Shown here: in pieces, positions 35,941 through 44,705 of the stretch
Numbering within the stretch: the stretch's first letter is position 1
Layout of the letters: each line of letters starts with the position of its first letter
Source of the DNA: CAVSMC01 sp963798655
GTDB taxonomy: Bacteria; Pseudomonadota; Gammaproteobacteria; Burkholderiales; Casimicrobiaceae
Assembly (NCBI GenBank): GCA_963798655.1
Contig: CAWCUH010000003.1
Coordinates: 248,001-312,000, forward strand
Direction of reading: 5' to 3'
Length of the DNA stretch: 64,000 bases
Made by a program: the position numbers and the translations under genes
The notes under the pieces: model-generated
Told to the model about the DNA's origin: nothing
Seen by the model: only the letters and a program-made list of their open reading frames with translations
The model's database searches: none

Positions 35941-36447
35941 ATGAGCGACACGGCGCTGCGACTCGCACGGCACATCGTGATCGACCATGCGAGCGCGCGG
36001 CGGCGCTTTCCCCCGGCGCAACTCGACGCGATCGAGCGCGCGATCGCCGCCGGTGAGGCGCGCCATCGCGGTCAGGTCTGCGTCGCGATCGAGGCTTCGT
36101 TGCCGCTCGCCCGCGTTCTCGCGAGGCTCGCGCCGCGCGAGCGCGCGCTCGAGGTTTTCGGGCTCGCGCGCATATGGGACACCGCCGAGAACTGCGGTGT
36201 GCTGCTCTACGTTCTCATCGCCGATCGCGATGTCGAGATCGTCGCCGATCGCGGCATCCACGCGAAGGTCGGCGACGATGCGTGGACCGCCATCTGCCGG
36301 ACGATGGAGCGCGCGTTCGCCGAGGGTCGCTTCGGCGAAGGCCTCGCCGCCGGCGTGGCGGAGGTCAATGCGCTGCTCGAGCGCCACTTCCCGGGCGACG
36401 GCACCGCGCGCGCGAACGAGATCGCGAACCGCCCGCTCGTGCTGTAG
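35941..36447 (+). CDS. Second TPM-domain protein
   Basis: This protein of about 168 residues is the usual third member of LemA-TPM-TPM clusters. The TPM-like core reads IERAIAAGEARHRGQVCVAIEASLPL, TAENCGVLLYVLIADRDVEIVADRGIHAKVGDDAWTAI, then FAEGRFGEGLAAGVAEV. It has no signal peptide and no transmembrane helix. I prefer the ATG at 35941, which has GGAGG about eight bases upstream; an ATG at 35923 directly after the previous stop is possible. Confidence 0.88.
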   Translation: MSDTALRLARHIVIDHASARRRFPPAQLDAIERAIAAGEARHRGQVCVAIEASLPLARVLARLAPRERALEVFGLARIWDTAENCGVLLYVLIADRDVEIVADRGIHAKVGDDAWTAICRTMERAFAEGRFGEGLAAGVAEVNALLERHFPGDGTARANEIANRPLVL

Positions 36448-36560
36448 CGCGTTGCGGTCATCCGGAGCGGCGCGCGAACTTCTTTCGACGAAGGGCAGAT
36501 CGTCGGGCCGGTGCATCGCGGCACAACGACAGGCAAGCGAGCGAAGGTTCTGCCAGGCCG

Positions 36561-37850
36561 CTAGGCACCGCCCGCGCCCGCGCGGGCATGCGGCTTTTCC
36601 ATTCCGATCAGGTGCAGCGAATCGTAGCGGCGCTGGTTGCTGCGAAAGCGCAGCAGCACGAGCGCCATCGCCGCCGACACGAAGAGCCCGAACAGCACGA
36701 TCGCGCCGTTGACGCCGAGTCCCGATCGCAGCATCAGCGCGTAGACGCCGACCATCACCAGGATGCCGACGTTCTCGTTGAAGTTCTGCACGGCGATCGA
36801 GTGACCGGCGCCCATCAGCACGTGGCCGCGATGCTGGAGCAGCGCGTTCATCGGCACGACGAAGAAGCCGGCGCAGATGCCGATCACCGCCATCAGCACG
36901 AGCGCAAGGCCGACGTTGTCGACCTGCGTCATCGCGATGACGATGCCGCCCATTACGATGCCCACTGGCAGCACGTTGACCGACCGGCGTAGCGGCACGC
37001 CCGCCGCCGCCACCGTGGCGCCGATCGCGATGCCGCCGGCGACGACCGCCTGCAGGCCGGTCGCCTGCGACAGCGACAGGCCGAGCGCATGCTTCGACCA
37101 GTCGAGCACGATGAACTGCAGCGTCGCGCCCGCGCCCCAGAACAGCGTCGTCGTCGCGAGCGAGACCTGACCGAGCTTGTCGCGCCACAGCAGCGCGTTG
37201 CTGTGCGAGAAGTCGCGGATCAGCCGCCACGGGTTGCCGCTGACGATCCGGTGATCGACGCCGGTGTCCGGGATGAACCAGTTGAATATCGTCGCGATCG
37301 CATAGATCGCGATGATGACCGCGATCGCGGCCTCGGGCGGCGTCTCGACGCCGATGTCGATGATCGGCAGGTCGAAGCCGAGCAGATACGTCGACACCTT
37401 CTGAGTGATCAGCGCGCCTCCGACGCCCATGCCGAGGATGATCGAGGCGACGGTCGCGCCCTCGATCCAGCCGTTCGCGACGACCAGCTTCTCCGGCGGC
37501 AGCAGCTCGGTGAGGATGCCGTATTTCGCCGGCGAATACGCGGCCGCGCCGAACCCGACCAGCGCGTACGCGATCAGCGGATGCGCGGCGAACAGCATCA
37601 GCGAGCAGCCGACGATCTTGATCGCGTTGGAGATCAGCATCACGCGACCCTTGGGCATCGAATCGGCAAACGCGCCGACGACCGGAGCGAGCAGCACGTA
37701 CGACAACACGAAGCACTGTTTGAGCGCCGGGGTCATCCACGTCGGCTCCTGCAACTCGCGCAACAGCGAGATGGCGGCGATCAGCAGCGCATTGTCGGCG
37801 AGCGAGCTGAAGAACTGCGCCGCCATGATGATGTAAAAGCCGGACTTCAT
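36561..37850 (-). CDS. lplT: Lysophospholipid transporter (MFS)
   Basis: This 429-residue, 12-helix major facilitator protein resembles LplT, which flips lysophospholipids, mainly lysophosphatidylethanolamine, across the inner membrane for reacylation. The N-terminus MKSGFYIIMAAQFFSSLADNALLIAAI and the motif DSMPKGRVMLISNAIK are characteristic. The long insert between helices 6 and 7 contains DTGVDHRIVSGNPWRLIRDF. Unlike E. coli, no acyltransferase gene (aas) is adjacent. It is divergent from alr across 180 bp, an arrangement frequent in Betaproteobacteria. Confidence 0.92.
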   Translation of the reverse strand: MKSGFYIIMAAQFFSSLADNALLIAAISLLRELQEPTWMTPALKQCFVLSYVLLAPVVGAFADSMPKGRVMLISNAIKIVGCSLMLFAAHPLIAYALVGFGAAAYSPAKYGILTELLPPEKLVVANGWIEGATVASIILGMGVGGALITQKVSTYLLGFDLPIIDIGVETPPEAAIAVIIAIYAIATIFNWFIPDTGVDHRIVSGNPWRLIRDFSHSNALLWRDKLGQVSLATTTLFWGAGATLQFIVLDWSKHALGLSLSQATGLQAVVAGGIAIGATVAAAGVPLRRSVNVLPVGIVMGGIVIAMTQVDNVGLALVLMAVIGICAGFFVVPMNALLQHRGHVLMGAGHSIAVQNFNENVGILVMVGVYALMLRSGLGVNGAIVLFGLFVSAAMALVLLRFRSNQRRYDSLHLIGMEKPHARAGAGGA

Positions 37851-37866
37851 CGTCCTCCGAACCCGC

Positions 37867-37897
37867 TTGTCGGCGGGAAACGCGGCGTGGGTATAAT
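37867..37897 (+). promoter_or_regulatory. Candidate sigma-70 promoter upstream of alr
   Basis: A perfect -10 hexamer TATAAT is at 37892-37897. TTGTCG at 37867-37872 could be the -35, with a longer than ideal 19-bp spacer. Transcription would start near 37905, giving a leader of about 125 nt before the alr ATG. I see no riboswitch-like fold in that leader. Confidence 0.5.
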
Positions 37898-38030
37898 TCT
37901 TGCCATCTTCCCCACGCCCCGCGCTTTATACCATGAACTGCGCGGGGCCGATTGACGCGCGCGTGCCGCGTCGACCGCGTGCTTCACTCACCGCGCGAAG
38001 CGATTATTGTTTGTCGTCGACAGCCCCACG

Positions 38031-39125
38031 ATGGCCCGCCCGCTGCTCGCCCAGATCAATCTTGCCGCGCTCGCCGGCAACCTTGCGCACGCGCAGCGAA
38101 AGGCACCCGGCACGCAAGTGCTCGCGGTCGTGAAGGCGAACGCATACGGACACGGACTCGCCCGCGTGCTGCCGGCGCTCGACGCCGCCGATGGTCTGGC
38201 GCTGGTCGAGCTCGACGCCGCGATCGATTTGCGCGCCTCGCACTACATGCGTCGAATCCTGCTGCTCGAGGGCTTCTTCGCGGCGAGCGAGCTGTCCGAG
38301 ATCGCGTCGCGCCGCCTCGCCGTCGTCGTTCACCACGTCGACCAGGTGCGCATGCTGGAGGTGGCTCGGCCGTCGCGTCCGGTCGAGGTGTTCGTCAAGG
38401 TCAACACCGGCATGAACCGGCTGGGCCTTCGCCCGGATGCGGTCGGTGCCGCGGTCGAGCGGCTGTCGCATTGCGATTCGGTCGCTGCGTTGCGCCTGAT
38501 GACGCATCTCGCGCGCGCCGACGAGGACGACGGCGTGAAGGAACAGCTCGCCGCGTTCGACGCGGCATGCAAGGGCTTGCCTTACCCGCGATCGATCGCG
38601 AACTCGGCCGGGATCCTGCGCTACGCGGAAGTCGGCGGCGACATCGTGCGCCCCGGCATCATGCTGTACGGCGCGACGCCGTTCCCGTACGACACCGCGG
38701 AGATGATCGGGGTGCAGCCGGTGATGACGCTGCGCTCGCAGATCATCGCCGTGCAGACGCTGAAGGCGAACGAGAGCGTCGGCTACGGCGCGACGTATAC
38801 CGCATCGCGTGCGCATCGCATCGGCGTCGTCGCGTGCGGTTACGCCGATGGATATCCGCGGCATGCGCCGAACGGCACGCCGGTGCTCGTCTGCGGAAAG
38901 AAGGCGCGCATCGCGGGCCGCGTGTCGATGGACATGATCACCGTCGACCTCGCCGACATCCCCGAAGCGACGGTCGGCAGCCCGGTCGTCTTGTGGGGTG
39001 AGGGGCTGCCTGTCGACGACGTCGCGAGCGCGGCGTCGACGGTCGGCTACGAGCTGCTTTGCGCCGTCGCGCCACGCGTGCCGTTCGTGGTTTCGAACGT
39101 CGGCCGCGTCGATCTCGAGCTGTGA
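38031..39125 (+). CDS. alr: Alanine racemase
   Basis: This 364-residue PLP enzyme interconverts L- and D-alanine for peptidoglycan. The PLP-binding lysine lies in AVVKANAYGHG near residues 34-44. NTGMNRLGL, the NSAGILRY region and the C-terminal active-site tyrosine region VGYGATY are in place. RVSMDMITVDL is the substrate-carboxylate loop. The start at 38031 fits the family. The hldD gene follows after 16 bp. Confidence 0.96.
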   Translation: MARPLLAQINLAALAGNLAHAQRKAPGTQVLAVVKANAYGHGLARVLPALDAADGLALVELDAAIDLRASHYMRRILLLEGFFAASELSEIASRRLAVVVHHVDQVRMLEVARPSRPVEVFVKVNTGMNRLGLRPDAVGAAVERLSHCDSVAALRLMTHLARADEDDGVKEQLAAFDAACKGLPYPRSIANSAGILRYAEVGGDIVRPGIMLYGATPFPYDTAEMIGVQPVMTLRSQIIAVQTLKANESVGYGATYTASRAHRIGVVACGYADGYPRHAPNGTPVLVCGKKARIAGRVSMDMITVDLADIPEATVGSPVVLWGEGLPVDDVASAASTVGYELLCAVAPRVPFVVSNVGRVDLEL

Positions 39126-39141
39126 CGCTGAGGAGAACCCC

Positions 39142-40143
39142 TTGTACACCGTCGTAACCGGCGCCGCCGGATTCATCGGCTCGAATCTCGTCAAGGCGCT
39201 CAATGCGCGCGGCGAGACGCGAATCCTCGCCGTCGACGATCTCGAGCACGCCGACAAGTTCCGCAACCTCGTCGATTGCGATATCGCCGACTACGTCGAC
39301 AAGGACGACTTCCTGCTGCGCCTCGCCGACGGCGACTTCGACGACGACATCGCCTCCGTGCTGCACCAAGGCGCGTGCTCCGACACGATGGAGAGCGACG
39401 GCCGCTACATGATGCGCAACAACTATCGCTACTCGGTGTCGCTCCTCGACTGGTGCCAGAACAACGACGTCGCGTTCCTGTACGCATCCAGTGCGTCGGT
39501 CTACGGCGCAGGCAAGGTGTTCCGCGAGGAGCGCGCGAACGAGGCGCCGCTCAACATCTACGGTTATTCGAAGTCGCTGTTCGACCATTACGTGCGCCGG
39601 CTGCTGCCGGAGCGCACCGCGCAGATTGCCGGCTTCCGCTATTTCAATGTCTACGGTCCGCGCGAGCGGCACAAGGGACGAATGGCGTCGGTCATGCTGC
39701 ATTTCTTCGACGGCTATCGCGTGCAGGGCTTCGTCAATCTGTTCGAAGGATCGGGTGGCTATGCAGCGGGCGAGCAGCGCCGGGATTTCGTGTCGGTCGA
39801 CGACGTGGTCAAGGTGAACCTCGATTTCCTCGATCATGGCGAGCGCAGCGGTGTCTTCAATATCGGCAGCGGCGCCGCGGCCACGTTCAACGAGGTCGCC
39901 GTTGCGACGATCAACACGCTGCGAGCGGCCTGCGGTGAAGCGCCGCGCACCCAGGCGGAGCTCGTCGAGGCCGGCGCGATTCGGTACGTGCCGTTTCCGC
40001 CGGCGCTCGCCGGCAAGTATCAGAGCTTCACGTGCGCCGATCTCGGACGGCTGCGCGCCGCCGGCTACAAGGCGCCGATGACGACGGTGAGCAACGGCGT
40101 GCCGCCTTACGTCGAGCACCTGTTGGCCACTTCGGCCGCCTGA
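39142..40143 (+). CDS. hldD: ADP-L-glycero-D-manno-heptose 6-epimerase
   Basis: This 333-residue SDR-fold enzyme makes ADP-L-glycero-D-manno-heptose for the lipopolysaccharide inner core. The NADP-binding motif VTGAAGFIGSN is at the N-terminus. HQGACSDTMESDG is an HldD signature. The catalytic YGYSKSLFD has the Tyr and Lys, and FRYFNVYGPRERHKGRMASV marks the heptose pocket. The start is TTG at 39142, preceded by AGGAG with a six-base gap. No ATG fits without losing the first beta strand. The 16-bp gap from alr suggests co-transcription. Confidence 0.95.
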   Translation: MYTVVTGAAGFIGSNLVKALNARGETRILAVDDLEHADKFRNLVDCDIADYVDKDDFLLRLADGDFDDDIASVLHQGACSDTMESDGRYMMRNNYRYSVSLLDWCQNNDVAFLYASSASVYGAGKVFREERANEAPLNIYGYSKSLFDHYVRRLLPERTAQIAGFRYFNVYGPRERHKGRMASVMLHFFDGYRVQGFVNLFEGSGGYAAGEQRRDFVSVDDVVKVNLDFLDHGERSGVFNIGSGAAATFNEVAVATINTLRAACGEAPRTQAELVEAGAIRYVPFPPALAGKYQSFTCADLGRLRAAGYKAPMTTVSNGVPPYVEHLLATSAA

Positions 40144-40362
40144 TCGCTTCCAGGCGAGCGGCGCTCGGCATCGCCGGATGGTTGTCGGAAAACCTTACGA
40201 CCTGGCGACGCGCGCTTGCCGGTGTCGGTGCAGCACGCTGATCCTTAATACTAAGTTCGCGATCGCACAAGATTTGCTTGCTTGGCCACCTGCACGATAG
40301 CGCGTCGTCCGTATGCGACCGTGTCGTTCGGTCCCAACCGTCGATATAGCCAAGGGGATGCC

Positions 40363-40956
40363 ATGCTGAACAGAATCGCTTCGGTTGCCGTCGGATTGCT
40401 GCTGGCGGGCTCGGCGGCCGCGACGCCGATCGCGAGCATCACGATCTTCGGTAACGACTTCCTGCAGTCGTTCTCGGTGCTCAACGCGTCGACGGCGGGT
40501 GAGTCGATCGTCGGCATCGTCTACAGCCTGGGCGCAGCCGGCGACGGAATCGCGACGTGGGATTCGAACGGGGCGGCCAATCCGGGCGGCTCGACGCCGA
40601 CCGATTTCCTGTCCGATGGCCGGCGCTACCAGACGTCGACGTGGTCGGGCCTCGGCGTGGCGGCCGGCAACACCTTCGATGGCAGCGGCCTCGACATCGA
40701 CCTGATCACGACGCTGGTGCCGCTGGTGATCGACGAAGGCACGATCGACGACGTCGGCACGTCGCTCGCGCACGCGTTCTTTTCGGTGTTGTTCAGCGAC
40801 GGCACGGTTGGCACCGCGCAACTGAACCAGACCGGATGGAGAGTCGATCAGACGTTTCGCGTGACGGGCGCACCGGTCGGCGTTCCCGAGCCCGCGTCGC
40901 TCGCGCTGCTCGGGATTGCGCTCGCCGGTCTCGGCTGGTCGCGCCGTCGCGGCTAG
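40363..40956 (+). CDS. PEP-CTERM sorting domain protein
   Basis: This 197-residue secreted protein starts at ATG 40363 behind AAGGGG. It has a signal peptide of about 20 residues ending AAA, and its mature part is beta-rich and low in charge. The C-terminus is a textbook PEP-CTERM tail: VPEPAS, a hydrophobic helix (LALLGIALAGLGW) and a basic end (SRRRG). Such proteins are cleaved and sorted by exosortase, usually in exopolysaccharide-producing Gram-negatives. No exosortase or EPS gene is in this window. The body is not recognisable. A terminator-like hairpin follows. Confidence 0.88.
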   Translation: MLNRIASVAVGLLLAGSAAATPIASITIFGNDFLQSFSVLNASTAGESIVGIVYSLGAAGDGIATWDSNGAANPGGSTPTDFLSDGRRYQTSTWSGLGVAAGNTFDGSGLDIDLITTLVPLVIDEGTIDDVGTSLAHAFFSVLFSDGTVGTAQLNQTGWRVDQTFRVTGAPVGVPEPASLALLGIALAGLGWSRRRG

Positions 40957-40985
40957 CGACCGCACGAGCATTCAGCGCTCGCCGA

Positions 40986-41012
40986 CGGCCTGCCGCATGC
41001 GGCGGGCCGTTT
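40986..41012 (+). terminator. Terminator-like hairpin after the PEP-CTERM gene
   Basis: The arms CGGCCTGCCG (40986-40995) and CGGCGGGCCG (41000-41009) pair with one G-T wobble around a CATG loop. Only three T residues follow, so termination may be partial. Confidence 0.5.
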
Positions 41013-41160
41013 CCGTTGCGGCATCGGCGCCCGTCACGGCGCGCATTCGAGACCCGATATGTCGAACGGCGCGACCCTCGCGCTTGCGAGTGCTGACCGG
41101 CCCGCCTTACCATTGGCTGCTCCTCCAGTCCGTTTCCCAAGGTGCAAAGGCGTGCATCGC

Positions 41161-41244
41161 ATGCTGCTTTTCATCGCCAGCCTGATGCTGTCGTGCTCGG
41201 CGTCTGCCGCGGCATCCGACGCGTCGGCCAAGGCGAAGAAGTAA
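41161..41244 (+). CDS. Possible 27-residue secreted or membrane peptide
   Basis: An ATG at 41161 opens a 27-codon frame that is almost entirely a signal-peptide-like hydrophobic stretch (MLLFIASLMLSCSASAAA), followed by a short Lys-rich end. The same frame is open for 34 more codons upstream without character. It precedes cysM by 45 bp. I cannot assign a function, and it may not be a gene. Confidence 0.25.
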   Translation: MLLFIASLMLSCSASAAASDASAKAKK

Positions 41245-41289
41245 CGGCCCCTTGCAACAGCTTTTCGATTCCGGGCTCGTGACGGTGTC

Positions 41290-42198
41290 TTGAACGTGCG
41301 CATCCCCCGCGACTATCCGACGCTCGAGGCGAGCGTCGGCAACACGCCCCTCGTGCGCCTCGTTCGGCTGCCCGGCGAGACGACGAACGTCCTGCTCGCG
41401 AAGCTCGAAGGCAACAATCCGGCGGGCAGCGTCAAGGACCGTCCGGCGCTTTCGATGATCAGCGAGGCGGAGAAGCGCGGCGACATCAAGCCGGGCGACA
41501 CGCTGATCGAGGCGACATCGGGCAACACCGGCATCGCGCTCGCGATGGTGGCGGCGATGAAGGGCTACCGGATGATCCTCGTCATGCCCGAGCACCTGTC
41601 GCTCGAACGCCGCCAGTCGATGCGCGCGTACGGTGCCGAGTTCGTGCTGACGCCCAAATCCGGCGGCATGGAGGCTGCGCGCGACACCGCCGAGAAGATG
41701 CGCGACGAAGGTCGCGGCGTGATCCTCGATCAGTTCGCGAATCCCGACAACCCGCTTGCACACTATCGCGGCACGGGTCCGGAGATCTGGCGCGACACCG
41801 GCGGGCGCATTACGCATTTCGTCTCCGCGATGGGTACGACCGGGACGATCATGGGCGTTTCGCGCTTCCTCAAGGAGCAGAGCGATGCGATTAGAGTGAT
41901 CGGCGCGCAGCCGGAGGAAGGCTCGCAGATCCCGGGCATCCGCAAATGGCCGCAGGCGTACCTGCCGAGGATCTATGACGCCTCGCGCGTCGATCGGCTC
42001 GAATACGTCTCGCAGGCGGACGCCGAGGAATACGCGCGCCGGTTGGCGGTCGACGAAGGGATCTTCGGCGGCATTTCGTCGGGCGGCGCGTGCGCGGTGG
42101 CGCTTCGCGTCTCGCGCGAGGTCGAGAACGCGACGATCGTGTTCGTGGTCTGCGATCGCGGCGACCGCTATCTGTCGACCGGCGTGTTTCCTGACTGA
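41290..42198 (+). CDS. cysM: Cysteine synthase B (O-acetylserine sulfhydrylase B)
   Basis: This 302-residue PLP enzyme makes cysteine from O-acetylserine and sulfide or thiosulfate. The PLP lysine is in NNPAGSVKDRPAL near residue 48. The TSGNTG loop and GTTGTIMGVSRFLKE phosphate-binding loop are conserved. PEEGSQIPGIRKWPQAYLP is typical of CysM rather than CysK. The frame starts at TTG 41290; a GTG at 41296 is an alternative, and neither has a strong ribosome-binding site. The exonuclease gene follows after 19 bp on the same strand. Confidence 0.94.
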   Translation: MNVRIPRDYPTLEASVGNTPLVRLVRLPGETTNVLLAKLEGNNPAGSVKDRPALSMISEAEKRGDIKPGDTLIEATSGNTGIALAMVAAMKGYRMILVMPEHLSLERRQSMRAYGAEFVLTPKSGGMEAARDTAEKMRDEGRGVILDQFANPDNPLAHYRGTGPEIWRDTGGRITHFVSAMGTTGTIMGVSRFLKEQSDAIRVIGAQPEEGSQIPGIRKWPQAYLPRIYDASRVDRLEYVSQADAEEYARRLAVDEGIFGGISSGGACAVALRVSREVENATIVFVVCDRGDRYLSTGVFPD

Positions 42199-42217
42199 CG
42201 CGAACGCGGGAGCTTCG

Positions 42218-43012
42218 ATGACGCCGACGCTTGTCTTCGACATCGAGACGATTCCCGACATCGTCGGCATTCGCCGCGTGCACGACGTTCCGGCTGCGCT
42301 CGAAGACGGCGCGGTGCTCGACTGGTTCACCCAGCAGCGCCGGGCGCAGTCCGGCAGTGACTTCCTCGCGCCGGTGTATCAGCGCATCGTCGCGATCGCC
42401 TGCGTGCTTCGCGAGGGCTCGACGCTTCGCGTGTGGTCGCTCGGCGATGCCGGTGACCCGGAGGAGGAGCTGCTGCGCCGCTTCTGCGATGGCATCGAGC
42501 GTTACGTCCCGCAGCTCGTGTCGTGGAACGGCTCCGGCTTCGACCTGCCGGTCGTCCACCACCGCTGCATGATCCATGGCGTCTGCGCGCCTCGCTATTG
42601 GGACTGGGGCGACGACGACAAGGAGTTCAGGTACAACAACTATCTCGGCCGCTATCACACGCGCCACATCGACATGATGGACGTGCTCGCGATGTACCAG
42701 CCGCGCGCGTACACCGGCCTCGACGCGATGGCACGTCTTTGCGGCTTTCCCGGAAAGATCGGCATGAGCGGCGCCGGTGTCTACGCCGCCGTGCAGGCCG
42801 GCCGCATCGACGACGTGCGCCGCTATTGCGAGACCGACGTCATGAACACGTACCTTTTGTTCCTCCGCTTCCAGCAGATGCGCGGCACGCTCGCCGCCGG
42901 CGAGTATTCGAAGGAAGTGTCGATCGTGCGCGAGAAGATAGCCGCGAACGGCGCGGCACACTGGCAGGAGTTCCTGACCGCGTGGGACGCGCGCGCCGGC
43001 GCGCCCGGCTGA
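42218..43012 (+). CDS. PolB-like 3'-5' exonuclease
   Basis: This 264-residue protein resembles the predicted PolB-like exonuclease group (DnaQ superfamily). The ExoI motif is LVFDIETIPD at residues 5-14 (Asp and Glu metal ligands). ExoII is LVSWNGSGFDLPVVHHR, and ExoIII is RRYCETDVMNTYLLFLRF (YxxxD form). These acidic residues hold the two catalytic metal ions. It is a stand-alone exonuclease with no polymerase domain. GGGAG lies seven bases before the ATG. Its in vivo substrate is not known. Confidence 0.9.
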   Translation: MTPTLVFDIETIPDIVGIRRVHDVPAALEDGAVLDWFTQQRRAQSGSDFLAPVYQRIVAIACVLREGSTLRVWSLGDAGDPEEELLRRFCDGIERYVPQLVSWNGSGFDLPVVHHRCMIHGVCAPRYWDWGDDDKEFRYNNYLGRYHTRHIDMMDVLAMYQPRAYTGLDAMARLCGFPGKIGMSGAGVYAAVQAGRIDDVRRYCETDVMNTYLLFLRFQQMRGTLAAGEYSKEVSIVREKIAANGAAHWQEFLTAWDARAGAPG

Positions 43013-43046
43013 GGCCGTCCCCTTCGCGACAAACGGCTGTTCCAAT

Positions 43047-43076
43047 GCAAACGGCCGCCCATCGGCGGCCGTTTGC
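43047..43076. terminator. Bidirectional hairpin between convergent genes
   Basis: A perfect 13-bp stem, GCAAACGGCCGCC (43047-43059) with GGCGGCCGTTTGC (43064-43076), encloses a 4-nt loop. GTTT lies on the 3' side in each direction, so it can serve both the exonuclease gene and the convergent PEP-CTERM gene, although the T-runs are short. Confidence 0.7.
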
Positions 43077-43093
43077 GTTCGCAGGTCGGAGTG

Positions 43094-43636
43094 TCAAGCG
43101 CGCCGACGCAGCGCACCGATCGCCAGCAGGCCGAGCGCCATCAACAGCACCGTCGAAGGCTCCGGAACACGCAGGATCAGGAATCCCGCGCCCGGAATGC
43201 CGGCGGTGTGCAGGCCCGTGATGCTGTGCGCGCCCGCTGTGAGCAGGAACACGCCATGGCTCATCTCGGAGTCGGCCAGGCAGGCCAGCTCGTCGTTGTC
43301 GCAGCTGTGGTTCGCGTCACCGCTCGGCGCCGATGTCAGACCCAGCGATGTGCCGAAGTCGAACAGCTCGAATTGATCGACCGCCAGGAAACCGTCGGTG
43401 ACAATCAGCTTGCAGTGCGGCAGCGGGCAATCGAACGTCCACGCCGGGTCGCCGATGGCGATGCTGCGCTGGCCGAGCACGAAGCCCGCGCCGCTGGTGA
43501 GCGCGCTGCCGGCATCGCCGAATCCGAACGTGTACCACTGATCGAGATTGATCGGATCCGCTCGCGCCGTTGCCGCGCAGAGCAGGACACCAACCGCCGT
43601 CAACAGGCATTTCAAGGCTCGCAACGTCGTCTTCAT
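43094..43636 (-). CDS. PEP-CTERM sorting domain protein
   Basis: This 180-residue secreted protein starts at 43636 behind GGAGG. Its signal peptide ends near ATARA. The mature part includes a GFGDAG and a CPLPHC segment and several Cys (CDNDELAC) that may form disulfides. The tail is VPEPSTVLLMALGLLAIGALRRRA, a PEP motif, hydrophobic helix and Arg cluster, so it is a predicted exosortase substrate. It is the second such protein in the window and is unrelated in its body to the one at 40363. Its function is unknown. Confidence 0.88.
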   Translation of the reverse strand: MKTTLRALKCLLTAVGVLLCAATARADPINLDQWYTFGFGDAGSALTSGAGFVLGQRSIAIGDPAWTFDCPLPHCKLIVTDGFLAVDQFELFDFGTSLGLTSAPSGDANHSCDNDELACLADSEMSHGVFLLTAGAHSITGLHTAGIPGAGFLILRVPEPSTVLLMALGLLAIGALRRRA

Positions 43637-43823
43637 CGTTCCTCCCGGGTTTGAGTCGAACCCAGTAAGCCTTGCAAGCAACGACGGGACCAACCTAAGC
43701 AACATACTGATATAGAACGAGTGATCTCCGAACGGCCGAAGAGTGTTGTAAATTGCCTCGACAGGCCATTGCGACCGACGGGCTGCTGCGCGGCGGCGCG
43801 AAACAGCGGGCGGTCGCCGGGAA

Positions 43824-44693
43824 TTACAGCGCGATCGTTCCGCTGCCGAGCTCGATCACGCGGCCCGATACGCGAATCTCGCGCTCGGCGGTCACGTCGA
43901 GCGCGAGACGGCAAGGGCGGGCGACGGCGTCGCCCTGCGAAACGGCGATCCGTTGCGGCAGCGCGGCGCCGACGGCGAGCAGCCAGCCGCCGAGATTCGC
44001 GCACGCCGACCCGGTGCCCGGATCCTCGACGACCGCGCCGTGCTTCGGGAAGAAGAACCGCGCGACGTGCGGCTGCCGCCCGCCGGCGTGCGCTTCGCCT
44101 GCCGGCGCGAACACGTACGCCATCGCGCGCGTGCCGTTGCTGCCGTCGGCCAGCAAGCGCTTCGCATCGGGCTGCGTGCGCGCGACGGCGTCGGCCGAGG
44201 CGAGCGGAATGACGAGCTGCTCGGAGCCGGTGTCGACCCACAGCGGTGGCCGCGCGGGATCCGGCGCGACGTCGTCGCGCCGCAGGCCGAGCATCGCCGC
44301 GATGCGTTCGCGCGGCAGATCGAACGGGCGGTGCTTGGGCGCGTTCGCCGAAAGCCGCCATACGTCGCCGTCGGCGTCGACCGCGATGATGCCCGCGCGC
44401 ATCTCCAGCGTGAGCGCGTCGCCGCAGCCGGTGAGCGCGCGAACCACCTGCGCCGTGCCGAGCGTCGGATGCCCCGCGAAGGGCATCTCGAACGTCGGCG
44501 TGAATATGCGAACGCGCGCCGTCGCGCGCGACGACGGCAGCACGAACGTCGTCTCGGACAGGTTGAACTGCAGCGCGAGCGCCTGCATCGTCGCGTCGTC
44601 GATGCCGCGCGCGTCCTCGAACACGCACAGCGGATTGCCGGCGAGCCGGCTTTCGGCGAAGACATTCACGAGGCGGTACGAATAGGTGGGCAT
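43824..44693 (-). CDS. PhzF family isomerase/epimerase-like protein
   Basis: This 289-residue protein has the PhzF fold of two diaminopimelate-epimerase-like halves. The opening YRLVNVFAESRLAGNPLCVF is typical. LQFNLSETTFVLPS contains the catalytic Glu, and FEMPFAGHPTLGTAQVV and EDPGTGSACANLGGWL are conserved loops. PhzF itself isomerises a phenazine precursor, but most members in this genus range have unknown substrates. No phenazine genes are nearby. It is followed on the minus strand by no close partner; mnmH lies 12 bp upstream and may share its transcript. Confidence 0.9.
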   Translation of the reverse strand: MPTYSYRLVNVFAESRLAGNPLCVFEDARGIDDATMQALALQFNLSETTFVLPSSRATARVRIFTPTFEMPFAGHPTLGTAQVVRALTGCGDALTLEMRAGIIAVDADGDVWRLSANAPKHRPFDLPRERIAAMLGLRRDDVAPDPARPPLWVDTGSEQLVIPLASADAVARTQPDAKRLLADGSNGTRAMAYVFAPAGEAHAGGRQPHVARFFFPKHGAVVEDPGTGSACANLGGWLLAVGAALPQRIAVSQGDAVARPCRLALDVTAEREIRVSGRVIELGSGTIAL

Positions 44694-44705
44694 CGTGGGC
44701 CTCGA

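Noticed and set aside
36448..36560. Possible terminator between the TPM gene and lplT
   Set aside because: No stem of useful length followed by a T-run was found.
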